64,000 bases of DNA from Apostichopus japonicus. Taxonomy: Eukaryota; Echinodermata; Holothuroidea; Aspidochirotida; Stichopodidae. Below are positions 1 to 13,000 of the stretch, piece by piece (the first letter of the stretch is position 1; every line of letters starts with the position of its first letter). Under the pieces are notes generated by a model that was given only the letters and a program-made list of their open reading frames with translations, was not told where the DNA came from and ran no database searches. Position numbers and translations under genes: made by a program. The stretch is from contig NC_092569.1 in NCBI RefSeq assembly GCF_037975245.1, positions 6,814,501 to 6,878,500 of the forward strand. Direction: 5' to 3'.

Positions 1-324
1 ATTAAAATATTCTTCCTTGGAGCCTTTGTTTACACAGCCAGTTGGGACAATTTCCTAATGCTAATACCTCTCTTAACTGTACTCCAATATCATGCTCTCA
101 AAGCACTGGTATTGATGATGTGTAACTGAATATGACATAGAGTATTACAGTATTAAAATATCACATAGAGTATTACAGTATTAAAATATGCATATTATTA
201 GATTTACTGCTAAACAGAGTAAGACAAGAATGGGTTTGAGGATTAGAATAAAAGACATACCTTTAGTAAGGATTGTCACTATGTACCCACTCCTGTTCAT
301 GCTGTTCTTTTATCTGTCTGTCAG

Positions 325-3292
325 GGTCATGTTGTGATGGGCATTCAGAACGTCTCACCCTATCAACAAGTCATCCAGAAGACTAAGACACTGGTGTTTC
401 GCAGCCAAAACTTGGCCATTAATATTGAAAAGAAGGAGAAGGCCTTAGCGGTCTTAGCAGCAGGGGTAAGTTGAATGAACTAACAACATTCTTGAAATCT
501 ACTGTCTGTTATTTTCTTTCTATACTTAATCCAGTGTGTTCATTGCTCTCCAAGCAGTGTCCCTGCCAACTTTTAAGCATCTGTCTTGCCCTATAATGTG
601 CAAATATGGTCGATCACTCATGCACTAACTCAGTATTTTGCACTACTCGCATAGCATTGTACCCCACTGGCATATTAACCGCATTGAAGACTCGCCCTAA
701 ACAGCATGCCGCCATCTTTAAAAAGTTAACTTTCGGTTGCTTGCAAGTGAAGTTTTTCTCTTGTCGCTACAAAATGCAGACAGTAATGAAACTTGATACC
801 ATGTTATCTTTAGCTGGACCTGAGATGTCCATCACTGTATCGTTTATACACTGTGCTTTGGGTATTGACCGCAGCTGCATGTACTGACTGTACACTAGTG
901 TCTAATTACCGAAGGTAGCAAGCTGTGTGTGTATTTTCTGACACTTCTGTTACACCTCATTCGAAGCTAGGTCAGATTACCCGGCATTAGACATTTCAGA
1001 ACCACTAGAATGTTAATGCAAAGTATGTAAATGAGTATGTAAATGAAAGTTGGGAGGTCAGGAAGGGCACACAAATCAAAGTCAAACATGAATACAGAAG
1101 CTACGTACAAAACTTTCTGAAAAATAGCTTGAATCTTAAACCATAAAGTGTTTTTTTCCTTTCTTGACTTTATTTATTTATTTATTTTTTCTCTACATAT
1201 GGTGAGTGAGCTACCATTGATAGTGTTCGACCGATTGTATGATAATCGGTTTTACCGATTACCGATTATTTCCTGTGACAATCGGCCGATTACCGATTAT
1301 TTCAAAATTTTCGTGGAACTGGCCTAATGTATGATTAAGTGTTATGCATGATTATAAACTTCTAGGCCAATACAATCAAAGATGTAAATGAACGACTTAA
1401 CTGTTCACAGTAAAGATTATTGGAGCAAGTAAAGAACACTGTAATACATACATAGGGCGATGTACGATTATAACGAGGAGTCGCAATATTGCAATCCCGC
1501 CACAACACAGTAAGGCTAATGACAGTGCTGTACAGACTACAGAAGGGGAAAAATAGTAGCCATTGGCTACGAAATGAAAAACAAAAAAGTTAGGGACAGG
1601 TTTTACAACTGCTATGAAAACCGTTATCAGTGTTGCAACTCAAACGTAAATAAAGTAAAAAGTATATCGCACGTAAATAAAATATTCGTTATTTCGTTAG
1701 CTGATATCGAAATATATGATCTGAATTCTGATATGAAAAATAATGTGTAGGCCTAAGAGTAAGTTGGCCTGACGTTTCGATCCTAGCAGGATCGAAATGT
1801 AACGCCACATTACTTTTAACATATTCTTACAAAGGCTCTTTAGTGGATAAGCAGTTTGCTAACAGTTTTATTTTATTATGAAAAATAAAACAATCCCGAA
1901 CGTTTGCTTCAAGTTTTCAATTACCATCTGCGCGGTAAAACTTACGATCGAACGAACTTGTTTCAAACGATCATACACAGTAAGTCAATGGCGCTTCTCC
2001 ATTGACTTAACTACATGTGGGAGAAATCACACACTAAAGTCCCATTGACTTTGTCGCGGCGTGTCACTGGAAATCAGACTTGCTTTTAGTCGGTTGCGGT
2101 AAGGAGTTTAGTTACTGTTAGCACGTATGGTGGTACATGCGGCATAGGAAAAAAGTTGCTTCGGGTTTTTCGTAAAAATATGCGTAAGAATGTTTGCCTA
2201 ATCACAAAATACTGTTATGCAGTAGAACTTCTGAGGAATGTCGCCAAACGTGTTTATGGATTTTTAGGTGTATTTGGAGCCTTAATTTCATCATTTTATG
2301 CCATTTGTAAAATCTTGGGCGCATTTTCAAACTTAACAGTTCTGAAGCTTAACCGTTCTCTAGCCAGACTAGCCTAATGTACGTAGTTCTCACAATGAAC
2401 AAAGCCTAATGTTATTGTTTTCACTTTCCAGTTTTCACCTACGGTGAAACGGCCAAAGTGGTTCAAAAGTATACTGATTTGGTGATTATATTTAGTATAG
2501 ACATTTTTTCTTTCTTATCAATCGTTTAACATGATGACAGGTGGTTCTGTTAGATGCAACAAGCGAAGTAAAAAAAATACGTCGTTCCTCTAAGCTTATC
2601 GCGGGTATACTGTGTGTTGTTACGCGGGTATACAGCATGATGTTAACTGCCAAAACTGGATAGTGTATCGAACAGCATTTGTGCAAACTCGCGCGAGGGA
2701 CTTACGATACCGTTACACGGTAGATTAGCGCACCTTCCCCGGCTATGAATAGCATTGAATCGAATGATCAAAAAATTTTCTCCCGTTGTAGTTGTGGTGT
2801 TTCAAAAGCGCGGAAAATACAATCCTTTATGTGGAACGTAATAATCGGTTCCAACTAATCGGTAGCGCAATGGATTTTGCCGATGCCGATTATTTACCGA
2901 TTGTCTGATAATCGGCCCGATGCCGATTGTCTAACCGATTATCGAACACTAACCATTGATAATAGTTTTCCTGTTTATCTGGTGTCCTTTAAGTTTCATC
3001 TTGCAGTGGTTTGTTCAGTTATGGTCTTACAAGTGTGAGGGCAATGAATTTGAATTGAATAGTCATTTGTTTGATTGAATAGTCATAGTCATTTGAATTG
3101 AATAGTCAATTGAATAGTACAAAACACTTCAGAGAGCAAGAGGTTAAAGGTCATGAGTTATTTTATTGCAATGGATTCTGAGGAGAGTTTTGTCGACAGA
3201 TATCGCAGCTATAAGTATGTGTTCCCATTGAACGTTTTCTTTATACATCTTGGCAGGGTGAGAAGAGATCTTGGACAACTGACTACTACTAG
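325..3292 (+). CDS. 3' end of an unidentified gene (two last coding exons)
   Basis: Two exons are proposed. Exon A (325-465) follows a pyrimidine-rich tract ending in cag and stops at a strong gtaagt donor. It is open in phase 0 for 47 codons (starts [13 protein letters not shown], ends [13 protein letters not shown]), lysine-rich and helical-looking. Exon B (3257-3292) follows tttctttatacatcttggcag and adds [11 protein letters not shown] then TAG, also in phase 0. A 3' UTR of about 650 bases with AATAAA at 3942-3947 follows. A 1.73-kb hAT element lies in the intron. I do not recognise the protein; the rest lies left of the window. Exon A looks real from its splice signals and codon pattern. 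Exon B is less certain because it is so short. Confidence 0.45.
640..1005 (+). repeat. Dispersed repeat R1, copy 1
   Basis: About 365 bases found three times in the window: here, on the minus strand around 18296-19690 (interrupted by insertions), and on the plus strand at 35238-35570. Shared landmarks, in order, are aaaagttaactttc, tgcttgcaagtgaagtttttctc, cctgagatgtccatc, gtacactagtgtctaattaccga, agcaagctgtgtgtgtatt and cacctcattcgaa. No coding potential is seen and the class is unknown. Its main use is as an empty-site reference for the insertions in copy 2. Confidence 0.8.
1221..2951. mobile_element. Non-autonomous hAT-type DNA transposon, 1.73 kb
   Basis: Inverted ends begin TAGTGTTCGA and the element is bracketed by a perfect 8-bp duplication ACCATTGA (1213-1220 and 2952-2959), the hallmark of hAT transposition. 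Both ends are loaded with the hexamer CCGATT/AATCGG (about six at the left end within 1229-1300, more at the right end within 2840-2945), probably subterminal transposase sites. No transposase is encoded; the only open frames are under 75 codons. It sits in an intron of the left-edge gene and carries a nested Penelope-type tail fragment (1750-1885). Confidence 0.88.
1750..1885 (+). mobile_element. Penelope-like 3' tail fragment nested in the hAT element
   Basis: Matches the tail at 62520-62632: a hairpin GATCC..GGATC followed by GAAA, then ggctctttagtggataagc and agtttgctaacagttttatttta. To its left the same tail begins again in reverse (ggcctgacgtttcgatcc), so two tail fragments are fused head to head through one shared hairpin. 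Only tail sequence is present, no coding part. Confidence 0.7.
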
Positions 3293-3941
3293 AAGGCAAC
3301 ATCGTGAAGCTAACAACTGCCATTCGGGAGAAAACAACCTCATTGAGGTCAAGCTTTCATATAAACCTGTGCTGCTGTGAGAAGAAAGGAACACTTGGCG
3401 ACTCACAGCACTGTCTACCGAAACCACGAGCAAGTCTGAGAAGAAACATCAAGCCAATGCTTTGGGAGGAATGTAAAATAGACATACATTGGTTAAGGCA
3501 TTGAGTGTTCAATCAGCAGCCAGTCAGTTCAGAGTGCTTTGTCAGGGATGACAAGGACTGTCTAATAGATTAAGAATTTCATGTAACTACCCCTTCCCTC
3601 TGACAGGAGGGAGGCCCATGCTTGAGCTTCATTCTGTTTTTATGATTCCCTTGTAGCTACCCCAATCTATTCTACCCCTCTATTCTATCCCACTCTATTC
3701 TACCCCACTCAATTCTGCCTTGGAGTCGGTTAGTCTTCATCTATCAAGGAGTAGTTTTTAGTCTTTAAATTAAAGGAATTGTCTAGAAGTCGTTAAACAA
3801 AGATAAGTTGTATTTTATGTGATGAGTAGAAAATGTGTTATTTTATGAAGTAGTTAGGGTTGCTGAATTGCATCTTGATAAGTTTAGGAAGTATTTATGT
3901 ATTTGACTTGATTCTCCACAATGACTGGGTATCAAAATAGA

Positions 3942-3947
3942 AATAAA
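3942..3947 (+). terminator. Putative poly(A) signal of the unidentified left-edge gene
   Basis: AATAAA lies about 650 bases after the proposed TAG at 3290-3292. No competing coding signal lies between them. The cleavage site itself cannot be seen. Confidence 0.35.
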
Positions 3948-3969
3948 CCATAATTAATATAGGTTGAGA

Positions 3970-6360
3970 GTATTCCTTGCATGATATTGTTAAATTGGTT
4001 TGAATTTGTCAGAAGCACATGTTACCCATGAAATCCTTTGGTATCTGTGGTATGGTATATGTGTTTAACTGTTATCATAGTGCAATACAATTAGTGTGGA
4101 AAGGACCAGATGGGAAAGGGAGGTGGTGGTGGGGAGATTTGATGAAACATTGATTTTGCTCTGTAATTATACATGGATTTGTAGAGTCAGCTGCTTTTTC
4201 AGCTGAATTCCCATTTCTGCAACAGGTTTAATTTAAGTAGGGTAATGAAGTTAAATGCAACCTGTAAGTTTTAACATGTGAAAACTTTAATTTGGTTTAG
4301 GCTTATTTTAACAGGTTCCTCAGTTCCTTGGGCAATGTGTGAAACTGTAATTTGCATCTGTAATCTCTGTATCATTTACTGCTAGGTCAACACCAATAAG
4401 CACATTTTCAAGCCTGATCACATCGGTTAACTTCATAACAGCGATGCATACTGATATAGTTTACAGATATTGCTAATGCTACTTGTTATGGGCTAAACCA
4501 TTGAGATCTTTGGTATTAGTGTTGAAATAACTTGTATAATCCATACATGTTAATAACATTTTGGAATATTCTGCATATAAACACAAGTTTGAGGTTAATA
4601 AATTTTCCAAGAATAAATTTACTGAAGTTCTTTGATTTAGCTTCTATTATTTGGAATTCCTTTGTTGTTTACAGTGCATCTCCTACAACCAATAATAAAG
4701 ACATGTTAAGCTTCCAGACTCCTTTATCATTTGTTTTGATATAAAGTCATTCAAGAATATTAAGTCTTACAAGTAATTTGGGAAGTTTACTTTCACTTTG
4801 TATGCAGGGACTATTTTTGCTATGCTTATCCCTTCCTTATGATAATCCCTTGCTATGATAATCCCTTCCTCAGTCCTTCCAATGTATTTGTTGACTATCT
4901 GCTGATTTTCTTACATTTCCATATTTTCCTACACCTTTGTTCTAGAAGGTTCAAGTATGATTTAGGTAGAAACTGGAGGCCATTGGCTGTTCCTCTTGTT
5001 ATATTCAGATATATACATATTCATAAGTTAATTGTAATCCAATCCGTACATGGGTCACGCCATCTGCAATTCTGCAATGAAGTTAGTGATTACTACAGTA
5101 CAGACTTCAGAGGTATCTGTATGTAGACTTTGTCTCCTCATGTAATTACAGCCTACCATACATGTGTTCTCAGCCTAACCATTAGAATATACATACCTGT
5201 ACATACACAATTATAACGTGGCAACAACGATGGGATTTGTAAACAATTAACTTATGAATATGTATCTTTGTATGATACCTCTCCAACAAAACATAACCAT
5301 TTAACCTGAGGTGACAATGGTTAAGCAAAAGCCAACATTACATCAAGCAGACTCATCAAACTCAAGTCAGTCATTACATCAACTCAAACTAACTATCTTT
5401 GTGTACATCCTCCCACACAGTTGAATACAACATAAACAAATGATGCCAGTGTCCCCTTTTATATTTGATCAATGTGAAAACAAAATTAGACAAAATACAA
5501 ACTTGCTTTTACCAGAAATGCATGAAATGTTACACAAACCTTGTTGTAGTTGAAAATGATGCAATCCAAATATGAAAAAAAGTATATCCAAATATGAAAA
5601 AAAGGTATCTTAAACATTACACTGACACTTAGATATAAAATATGATATAGTTTATGTAGTCCTGCCATATCATCACATTTAAAATCATATTTTTATTTTT
5701 TTGTGACACTTACCAAGCCATTTAATACTTGCACCTAACTTTGCATAAGTCAACCTATGAGATTTCTTAGTATGCCACACTATACTACTCCTGATCTGTA
5801 ACTTTATAAGTAGCATAATCCGAAATAATTTTGCAGACAATAAGGGAACCAGATTTAATACAAAAAAAAAACCCTCAAAGAAAATTGAACTGAATGCGAC
5901 ATATCCATTAGAGCTATGTTCGAAATGTTTTGCGGAAGTCTCATAATCTTGAAGTAGTGAGATTAATTACAATAGAGAATTGTTGTTGCACCCCCTTTGC
6001 TGACATCTACATGGTTTACAATGAACGATTACAGCCCATTTACATTACACAGTACACACAACACTGAACACATCAATCACTGTAGCTATGATGTTACATA
6101 GTTATTGAAATTATCACAAAAAATCCAATGCAATGTGCAGTTTCCATAAGATTTAATCTGATCAAAAACTGAGTATTTGACACAATTATACCAATAACCA
6201 GCCCATAGTAGTTTAGTCTGAAGATATTGCTTTGGAATCTTCTTTTTTTTTCTTTCATCCAAACAAAGACAAACATGTTTTTGTACGCTTACTAGTAATC
6301 CAAATATTTGGTACAGTGAGAGAAACAAAATATCAGACCATAGAAGTACACCAACAACTT
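3970..6360. other. Intergenic stretch, no feature recognised
   Basis: AT-rich sequence between the poly(A) signal of the left-edge gene and the PPT1 3' UTR. Open frames are short, lack splice context and resemble no family I know. Nothing further is supported. Confidence 0.4.
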
Positions 6361-6363
6361 AAG

Positions 6364-6369
6364 TTTATT
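6364..6369 (-). terminator. Possible PPT1 poly(A) signal
   Basis: AATAAA on the minus strand about 650 bases after the PPT1 stop. Others lie further on (about 5692), so the choice is tentative. Confidence 0.25.
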
Positions 6370-7018
6370 TGCTTTAGCATCTGCTTGCCTTAAGCCTGTA
6401 GTTATGAACAATTGCTATGTAAACATGTTACGTAAGGTATTAACATACGTCATGTAACTGACTAGTTACGGTTCACGACCACACTTCCTCACATCTTACT
6501 AGAGCCAGGTTCTGCATCAATTCTGGTTTTCTTCTTGTTCACAAAGGTGTGATTTGTGGGTAATTAGCCCTCAACAGATCTTAACAATAACATCTTCAGT
6601 TCCCAATTCTCATTTGCAAAGTAAACAAGGCTTTGTACCAGCCGTGTTGAAACGAGTCACGACTTAAGGCGCTAAAATTTCACTTGTATATTTGAAAGGC
6701 AGGGAAGAAATGCTGCAACAACCAGCTGCTTATAAGATATATGCTGGTAACTAGAAGATATTAACCAATAGTTCTACAACTGTTCAATCATTGAAGCTTA
6801 TTTCCTTGTCAAAGGAGCCTTTTTCCTTTTAACTCTTGGCTCAGTGAGTCTTTTAAGTAATGAAAGCCCTACACTCTTACACAAAAATGACCAAATTTTT
6901 TGAAAAATTTGAAAAAATTCTAGATTTAAATCTATCCAGGCCTATATAATTAATGCATAAGATTTAAAATTAAGTCTCCTTTAGAGTATCATGAGTAGAA
7001 TACATTGTATGCTGTTCT

Positions 7019-10000
7019 TCATGTTGAGGTTGAGTTGAAGTAAGGGATTAGGTTAGTAACAAACCAATCTGTAGAGATTTGAAGATGATCTGTTGGTGAA
7101 CTCAGGAATACCAGCTTCCCAGCCTTATCCATTGCTTGCAGACCAAGCTTATCCTGCAAGAAAAAAACAAAACAGATGGGCAAAATAAAGAACAAATTCT
7201 ATGTTACTTTTGGTACAAATAGGATCTGTTATAAATATTGGAGAGTTATGATGACCCAAGATAAAGTACAACAGCAGACGTCTGCAAGTCTGCAAGGCAA
7301 ATATCCTTCCCCTGCCTTACCTCTCTTATCCCCTCCAAAAATAATTCCCCATTCATTAGATTACCACACTGATAACCCAATACTGATTAAGAATTACATA
7401 CCCATATGACAGATTGCGATGTTAGGCTAAGCAATGGTCATCTCTTTGGTACATAAAAAAAAAACACCTTGTACTGTAGAATTTACACAGAAAAATACAC
7501 TAGTTACTTGAGATTGAATTCAGTGATAGGATTAAAATGAGATGTGACCAGCTGCCTCACATTAAGACCAGACCTAAACCTGGAGATGCCCATGAGCAAA
7601 AAAACCTGGAGATTTTACAAGACACTCTTTGTCAAATAAACCTTATACTTTTAACATTAAATATCCACAGGTTCATGTAAATTTGCTTTACTGTGTATTA
7701 CTGGATATGTAGATCTCCCGTAAGGATGGTACATAAACCTGTGAGTTTTACAGTGAAACAGTGAGAGTTGTCAGGTATTGTAAGATAGATTTACCTTCAA
7801 ATAGAGATCGCTCTCCCCTAAGGTGTAGAGTTCCTTTGCTTGTCCTGGTTTATAGAAGCCAAACCACTGAGAAAAATAAAACATAATATCATCAATTCAA
7901 GAGAAGGGATGAAGGCAGCAGCTTGTTGCATTTATACTTTATTATAGTCCTAATTTATAGCCTAAATATGTCTCAAAGTGCAACATTTCAGGTCGAACCA
8001 TTCAATTTTAGGAAGGACCACAAGACCCCTCTGCGAAGACCTCACCCTCTCCTATATAAGTTCTTTCTTTTGCCTCTGGTCCCTCCACAAAGGTCAGTGG
8101 AAGAAAATCTGACCCTCCCCCCACGACCCCCCCCCCCACCTCTCTTTGAAATCTTGTGAATGCCACATGAAACAAGTCACAAGAAGGAAGTATTACATTT
8201 GTAAATATTCATAAATCCAGCTGTTTCCCATTATGTGGTTTTGCTTCATTGATATTTTAAAATGCACAGCTGGAGGTTTTTGACATAGGCTAATCGATTC
8301 AAAGTTATGTCACATAGAATCTTTGTACTTGTAACTTGCCATTGATGTATGGCACATTGTATTATTTTCTTTTGGGATTAGGTGAATCCTTATCAAATCT
8401 AGCACTTTTGGACAAGGAATTTGCTCTTTTCGCAAAAATTCCTATTGCGCTCACTTGACTGTAGGTGACCCCTGTGATATCATTGTGCTGATTTGGTTGA
8501 GGAAAACTCTCGATCAAGCTATTCACTGCAGCACTAACATTACACTACTAACACTAGGCCGATATGACACTCTGTCATACTGTTAAACTCAAATGCCATC
8601 GAATTGTGAAGTAGGAGGTTGCAAAAACGATTCTGAAAACCGAAATTTAAGTTTCTTTACATTTCTCAGTCATAGAGGCCCTCTAAGTCTCCCTAATTTT
8701 GATATATGCCTTAACTCATCAAGCCACGATTGCCTTGTTATTCTAATGTGCATACTCAATTGTTTATCTTCGGCCGTGATTACCCCATAGGTGCAGGAAA
8801 ATATAGATCATGTTACAAAAGAGAGTTGTACACTACTACATAAGGCCCTGCTTGACTTAGTTCTCTTTAGCAGAACCAACAACACTACGCACGGAGCTAA
8901 CTTAGTGATGCACACTGACACGTAAGGACGATATGCATTGAAGGCATGTATATTGTACTGAAACGGTAAATGTTTTCAAATTTTTTAACTTTTGAAACTT
9001 GTATATGGAATATGGAATCTATCAGGCGCTGTTTTTTTACTGTGGTGTTCCCTTAACTTGTGTTTCTGCTCTCATGGAGTTGTGACTTTCTGAAAGCCTT
9101 ACATTATGGCAGCGAGACTGACACACACCCAAAGCTTTATATTTCGTGGATTAATATTGCCTCCACTGACTGGAAACTAACTGCAAACACGATTAATTGC
9201 AACAACAAATGAAGAAATATCTGAGATGTTGATATCTTTCACAAGCTAGGCATTTCAATTGGGACAAGACCTCGATATCGTACGGCACAGTATGTATACT
9301 GGCCTATAATAGCAACTAATCTTACAAATAATAACCAGATGTTGAGGCAGTATTTTTAATCATAATTTTACTTTTAATTGAAGAATTGCTACCCAAAATG
9401 CATAACCAATGTGTGAACAATTCTAACAAATATTTCTTTCTCTTGTAGCTGCATGTTTATTGTAAGAGTGAAGTTAATAAATGGTTCACTTTCTTACAAG
9501 AACTATGTGGAAAGTCCATTTTTAGTTTTTCGCGTTTGTTTTACACTCCACACATTGACATCACACGGTGACCTGTACGTTCACAAGCTTTTACACATCA
9601 TGTTTCTGGTCAGTGAGAATCTGCTAACTTTGACATTAAATTTCTCTAAATTACTGTCTCTTTCGACTAAACGGGAACCACAGTATTGTTTGTGTACTAA
9701 AATACTTCAGTACGAGCCCAAAAAAAACGGAGTTTATTCATCTCCTGCAATGCATGTTAACATACCAACACGCTGTATGATTTGCTCACATCAAACTGTT
9801 AACATTACAGCTACCCTTACCTCTGACTCCTTTGGTTGTACCATTGTATCTTCAGAGAACATGACCATTACAAACTTATTCAGCTTCTGCAGGTTTGTTT
9901 TGTAATCTTTGTTCACAGTCTACGGTAAAAGAGAAAAATATTTACAGATGTTAAACACTTTCTATAACTTACATGGTTTTACTATCATTTACTAAAGTTG

Positions 10001-13000
10001 TTATAGGTGATATGAATTAATATAAAACAGCTACTACCAATGTCAAACGTGTTAACATTTTATCTACTTAATATTTTGTGTACTGTACAGCACTACTCAA
10101 TCCCCCTTACGAGTAACAAGCATGTTAATCACAGGACTACTGTCACTGACAATATTAATTCAATTATGATTTAATATTTCTCTCACACGGATTGCATTGA
10201 TCCAAGAAGTAATATCATAAGTTCGAGCATTCTCTCTACAACAGGGGTGGGCTACCTTTTTGGATGAATGGGCCAGATATAAGGAGTGAAAAAAATTGCC
10301 TGGGCCGCACCTAACCAACGACCTGCTGTTGATTTCAAACCTTTCAAGCAATAGGTGTGTGTACTTAATCTGCATTCACAAAAACATAATGTCAATACAT
10401 TACAGTTGATAATTAATGGGGATATTAGGCCTACATGACAGCATCATTAGTGCCGATAAATTCTAAGTAGCTAGCTTGATTTTTTGTGATGATGTAAAAT
10501 AGATTGATTTTTCTTTTTCTTGAGACATCTCACAGCCGCAAAAAATCACTGACGGGCCGCATGTGGCCCGCGGGCCGTAGGTTGCCCACCCCTGCTCTAC
10601 GATGAAAACTTACCGTTTCTTGATTGATGTCTGCTAAGAATACACTGGCTGTCCGGTATTCTTCTTCATTCAGAGGATCGTGCCAGTATTCAGCTTGTAC
10701 AATACTATGATATGATGAAAATGATAATTGAGTTGATCTACCACTGCCAAACAGGCCATATAAACCAGAATATATAACATAGCAAACACTTCTATAGCTT
10801 AATATCAATCATAATAAATATATAGCGCTTAATACAGCGTTCATTCATACTTAGTAAAGATTCCTAAATCCTATTGGTCCATTCAGGTCAGCTGACCGTG
10901 GTTAATCCTGTGAGTAACGCACGGTAAAATTACGGGGCATCACTTTAATAAATCTTTGGTTATATGTAACCAAAAATGTTTTGTTTTATGATTTTTCCCC
11001 CACACAAATGGTAGTGTATGAATGAACGGGGTTAATCAACGGTCTAGCGTGCGTTACTCACATGATTAATGCACTCCGGGTGTTAATGCTATCGCTGGAT
11101 GCACTCAGGCTCCGCCCTCGTGCATCGCTTGCATTATCCCCCGATCGTGCATTAATCCTGTGAGTAACGCACGCTAGACCGTTGATTAACCCCTTATTTC
11201 AAAGCTTATTACAGAAAAACAGATCCAGAGAAGCTTCTACTTTTCTTAAATAAATTTGACAGATACGTTTGAAAAATTTGTGACATAAGTTTGATAAATT
11301 TATATTCAACAATGTAAATATCAGAAGCCCACAACCACACATTTCATTCAAGATCCGTATTAACATTATTAAATGATCGTGAAAAGGTTGCAAATATTGC
11401 ATTGAATGTGATAAATACTACATATGGAAGGTTCTAAGAAGCTGAAACAAGTAAACGCAAAGGTAACTCTACATACTGTATTTGGTTTTTTTAATGTCCA
11501 ATAAATTGAAGACCAAATGCATGAAGCTGCTTCATCATGTGTTTAGAAAACTGGCTTTGATATTAATAACAGTGCTGTAGACTTTGCAAAGAATGTTTCC
11601 ATTACCACTTGTTAGACGGGAGTTGACGAATACAACTTGACAATTTTTTTTAATTGATCTTTGATACCATTAATGTTATTGCTGATGACATAGGAGTATA
11701 TCTCAACATGCCATACATGTGGATAACGTCAAAACTGGCAGTGTCTGCTATGTTACTCCCAACAGAGAGACCATAAACTTTAAAATAAATGAAACTTGAA
11801 GAATACTAACCTGTCCTGAATGTATCTTCATTTGTAAATGTTTGCAAACATCAGGAATTCCATTGGAAGTAAGATGGTAAAGAAAGCAAACAATGAATTA
11901 TTTGTTGGAGGAATGTCTACAATTATTAAACAGACCAAACTAATGTAGAAAAATAAGTAGGAAATGATATAAGCATTCCCACATACTTATTACTACTAGA
12001 GTATGTAGAGAGTATTATTTGGGATGAAAGGTACCAGTGGCAGAAGGTATTTGCATTTGATGGCACCAATGTCACTTATAGCTTGGAAGCATATCAATTT
12101 TGAAACAGGTACATTACTAGTCTCCATAAACTACTGTACCAATTAATGGTATGAAATGTTACATAGCAGTTACAAATCAACACGAAATTGTCTGGACACA
12201 TTTGTAGAAATAAACAAGAGCTCTCAAAGAAATACTTCTTAAAATGAAAAAAGAACATCAAATTACTTATGTCAGAAACAAGAACAAACAGAATAAACTG
12301 GAACATGTGATTCGATTGACAGTGCATTAGGCTACAATCAGCTAAATGGTTAACAATCGGGTCTTTATCAATAACATAAATCTCACTTGATGTAAGCTCC
12401 AACATTAAGAAGCTTCCTAACATAGTCACACAAGGTGCTGCTCTGTCCAGGACAGTGTGGAAGTCCATACACTCCTTGGTGTTGCCCCCCAACAGAGATC
12501 AGGTTACGCATGGGAGGTGATGGGCACCTCTGAGCTACAGCACGTCTGAAATACAAAGAATTCATTTTCTTCAAAAGTCAGTTTTAATAGTTAACATTGC
12601 AAATGGTCAAATTGCTGTACAAGTCCAAACATGTATGCCAGTTTTTTTTACACAGCAACCATACTAATGTTGTAAGAGCCAAAAATTCATAGCCTTAAAC
12701 CAGAAAATGAAACGTTTAGTGGTTCCGATGTCTAAAGACATATTCATAGTGTGGTGAGCCATACATACTAATATTCATGTGCACACCAAAATGAAGAGGA
12801 TTATCTATGGACTAATGCAGCAACATATAAAGGAAGGTACCAGGAGACAGTTATCATATTGAGTAAAGTCTATTTAGTGACATAACATGACAATAGCCCC
12901 TAAATGGTTCCAAAATTATTTTGGCACAAACAAACTGGCTCAAAAATATTTTTGCCCCCCAATCCTTGAACCTGAAGAATTGTGGCTCCAAATGGTCCAA

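Noticed and set aside
2156-2377. 73-codon frame inside the hAT element at 1221-2951
   Set aside because: No transposase motif (no BED finger or dimerisation block); likely chance.
9453-9905. 150-codon open frame on the plus strand
   Set aside because: It overlaps PPT1 exon 6 antisense (9821-9919), has no family resemblance, and its left part is AT-rich intron.
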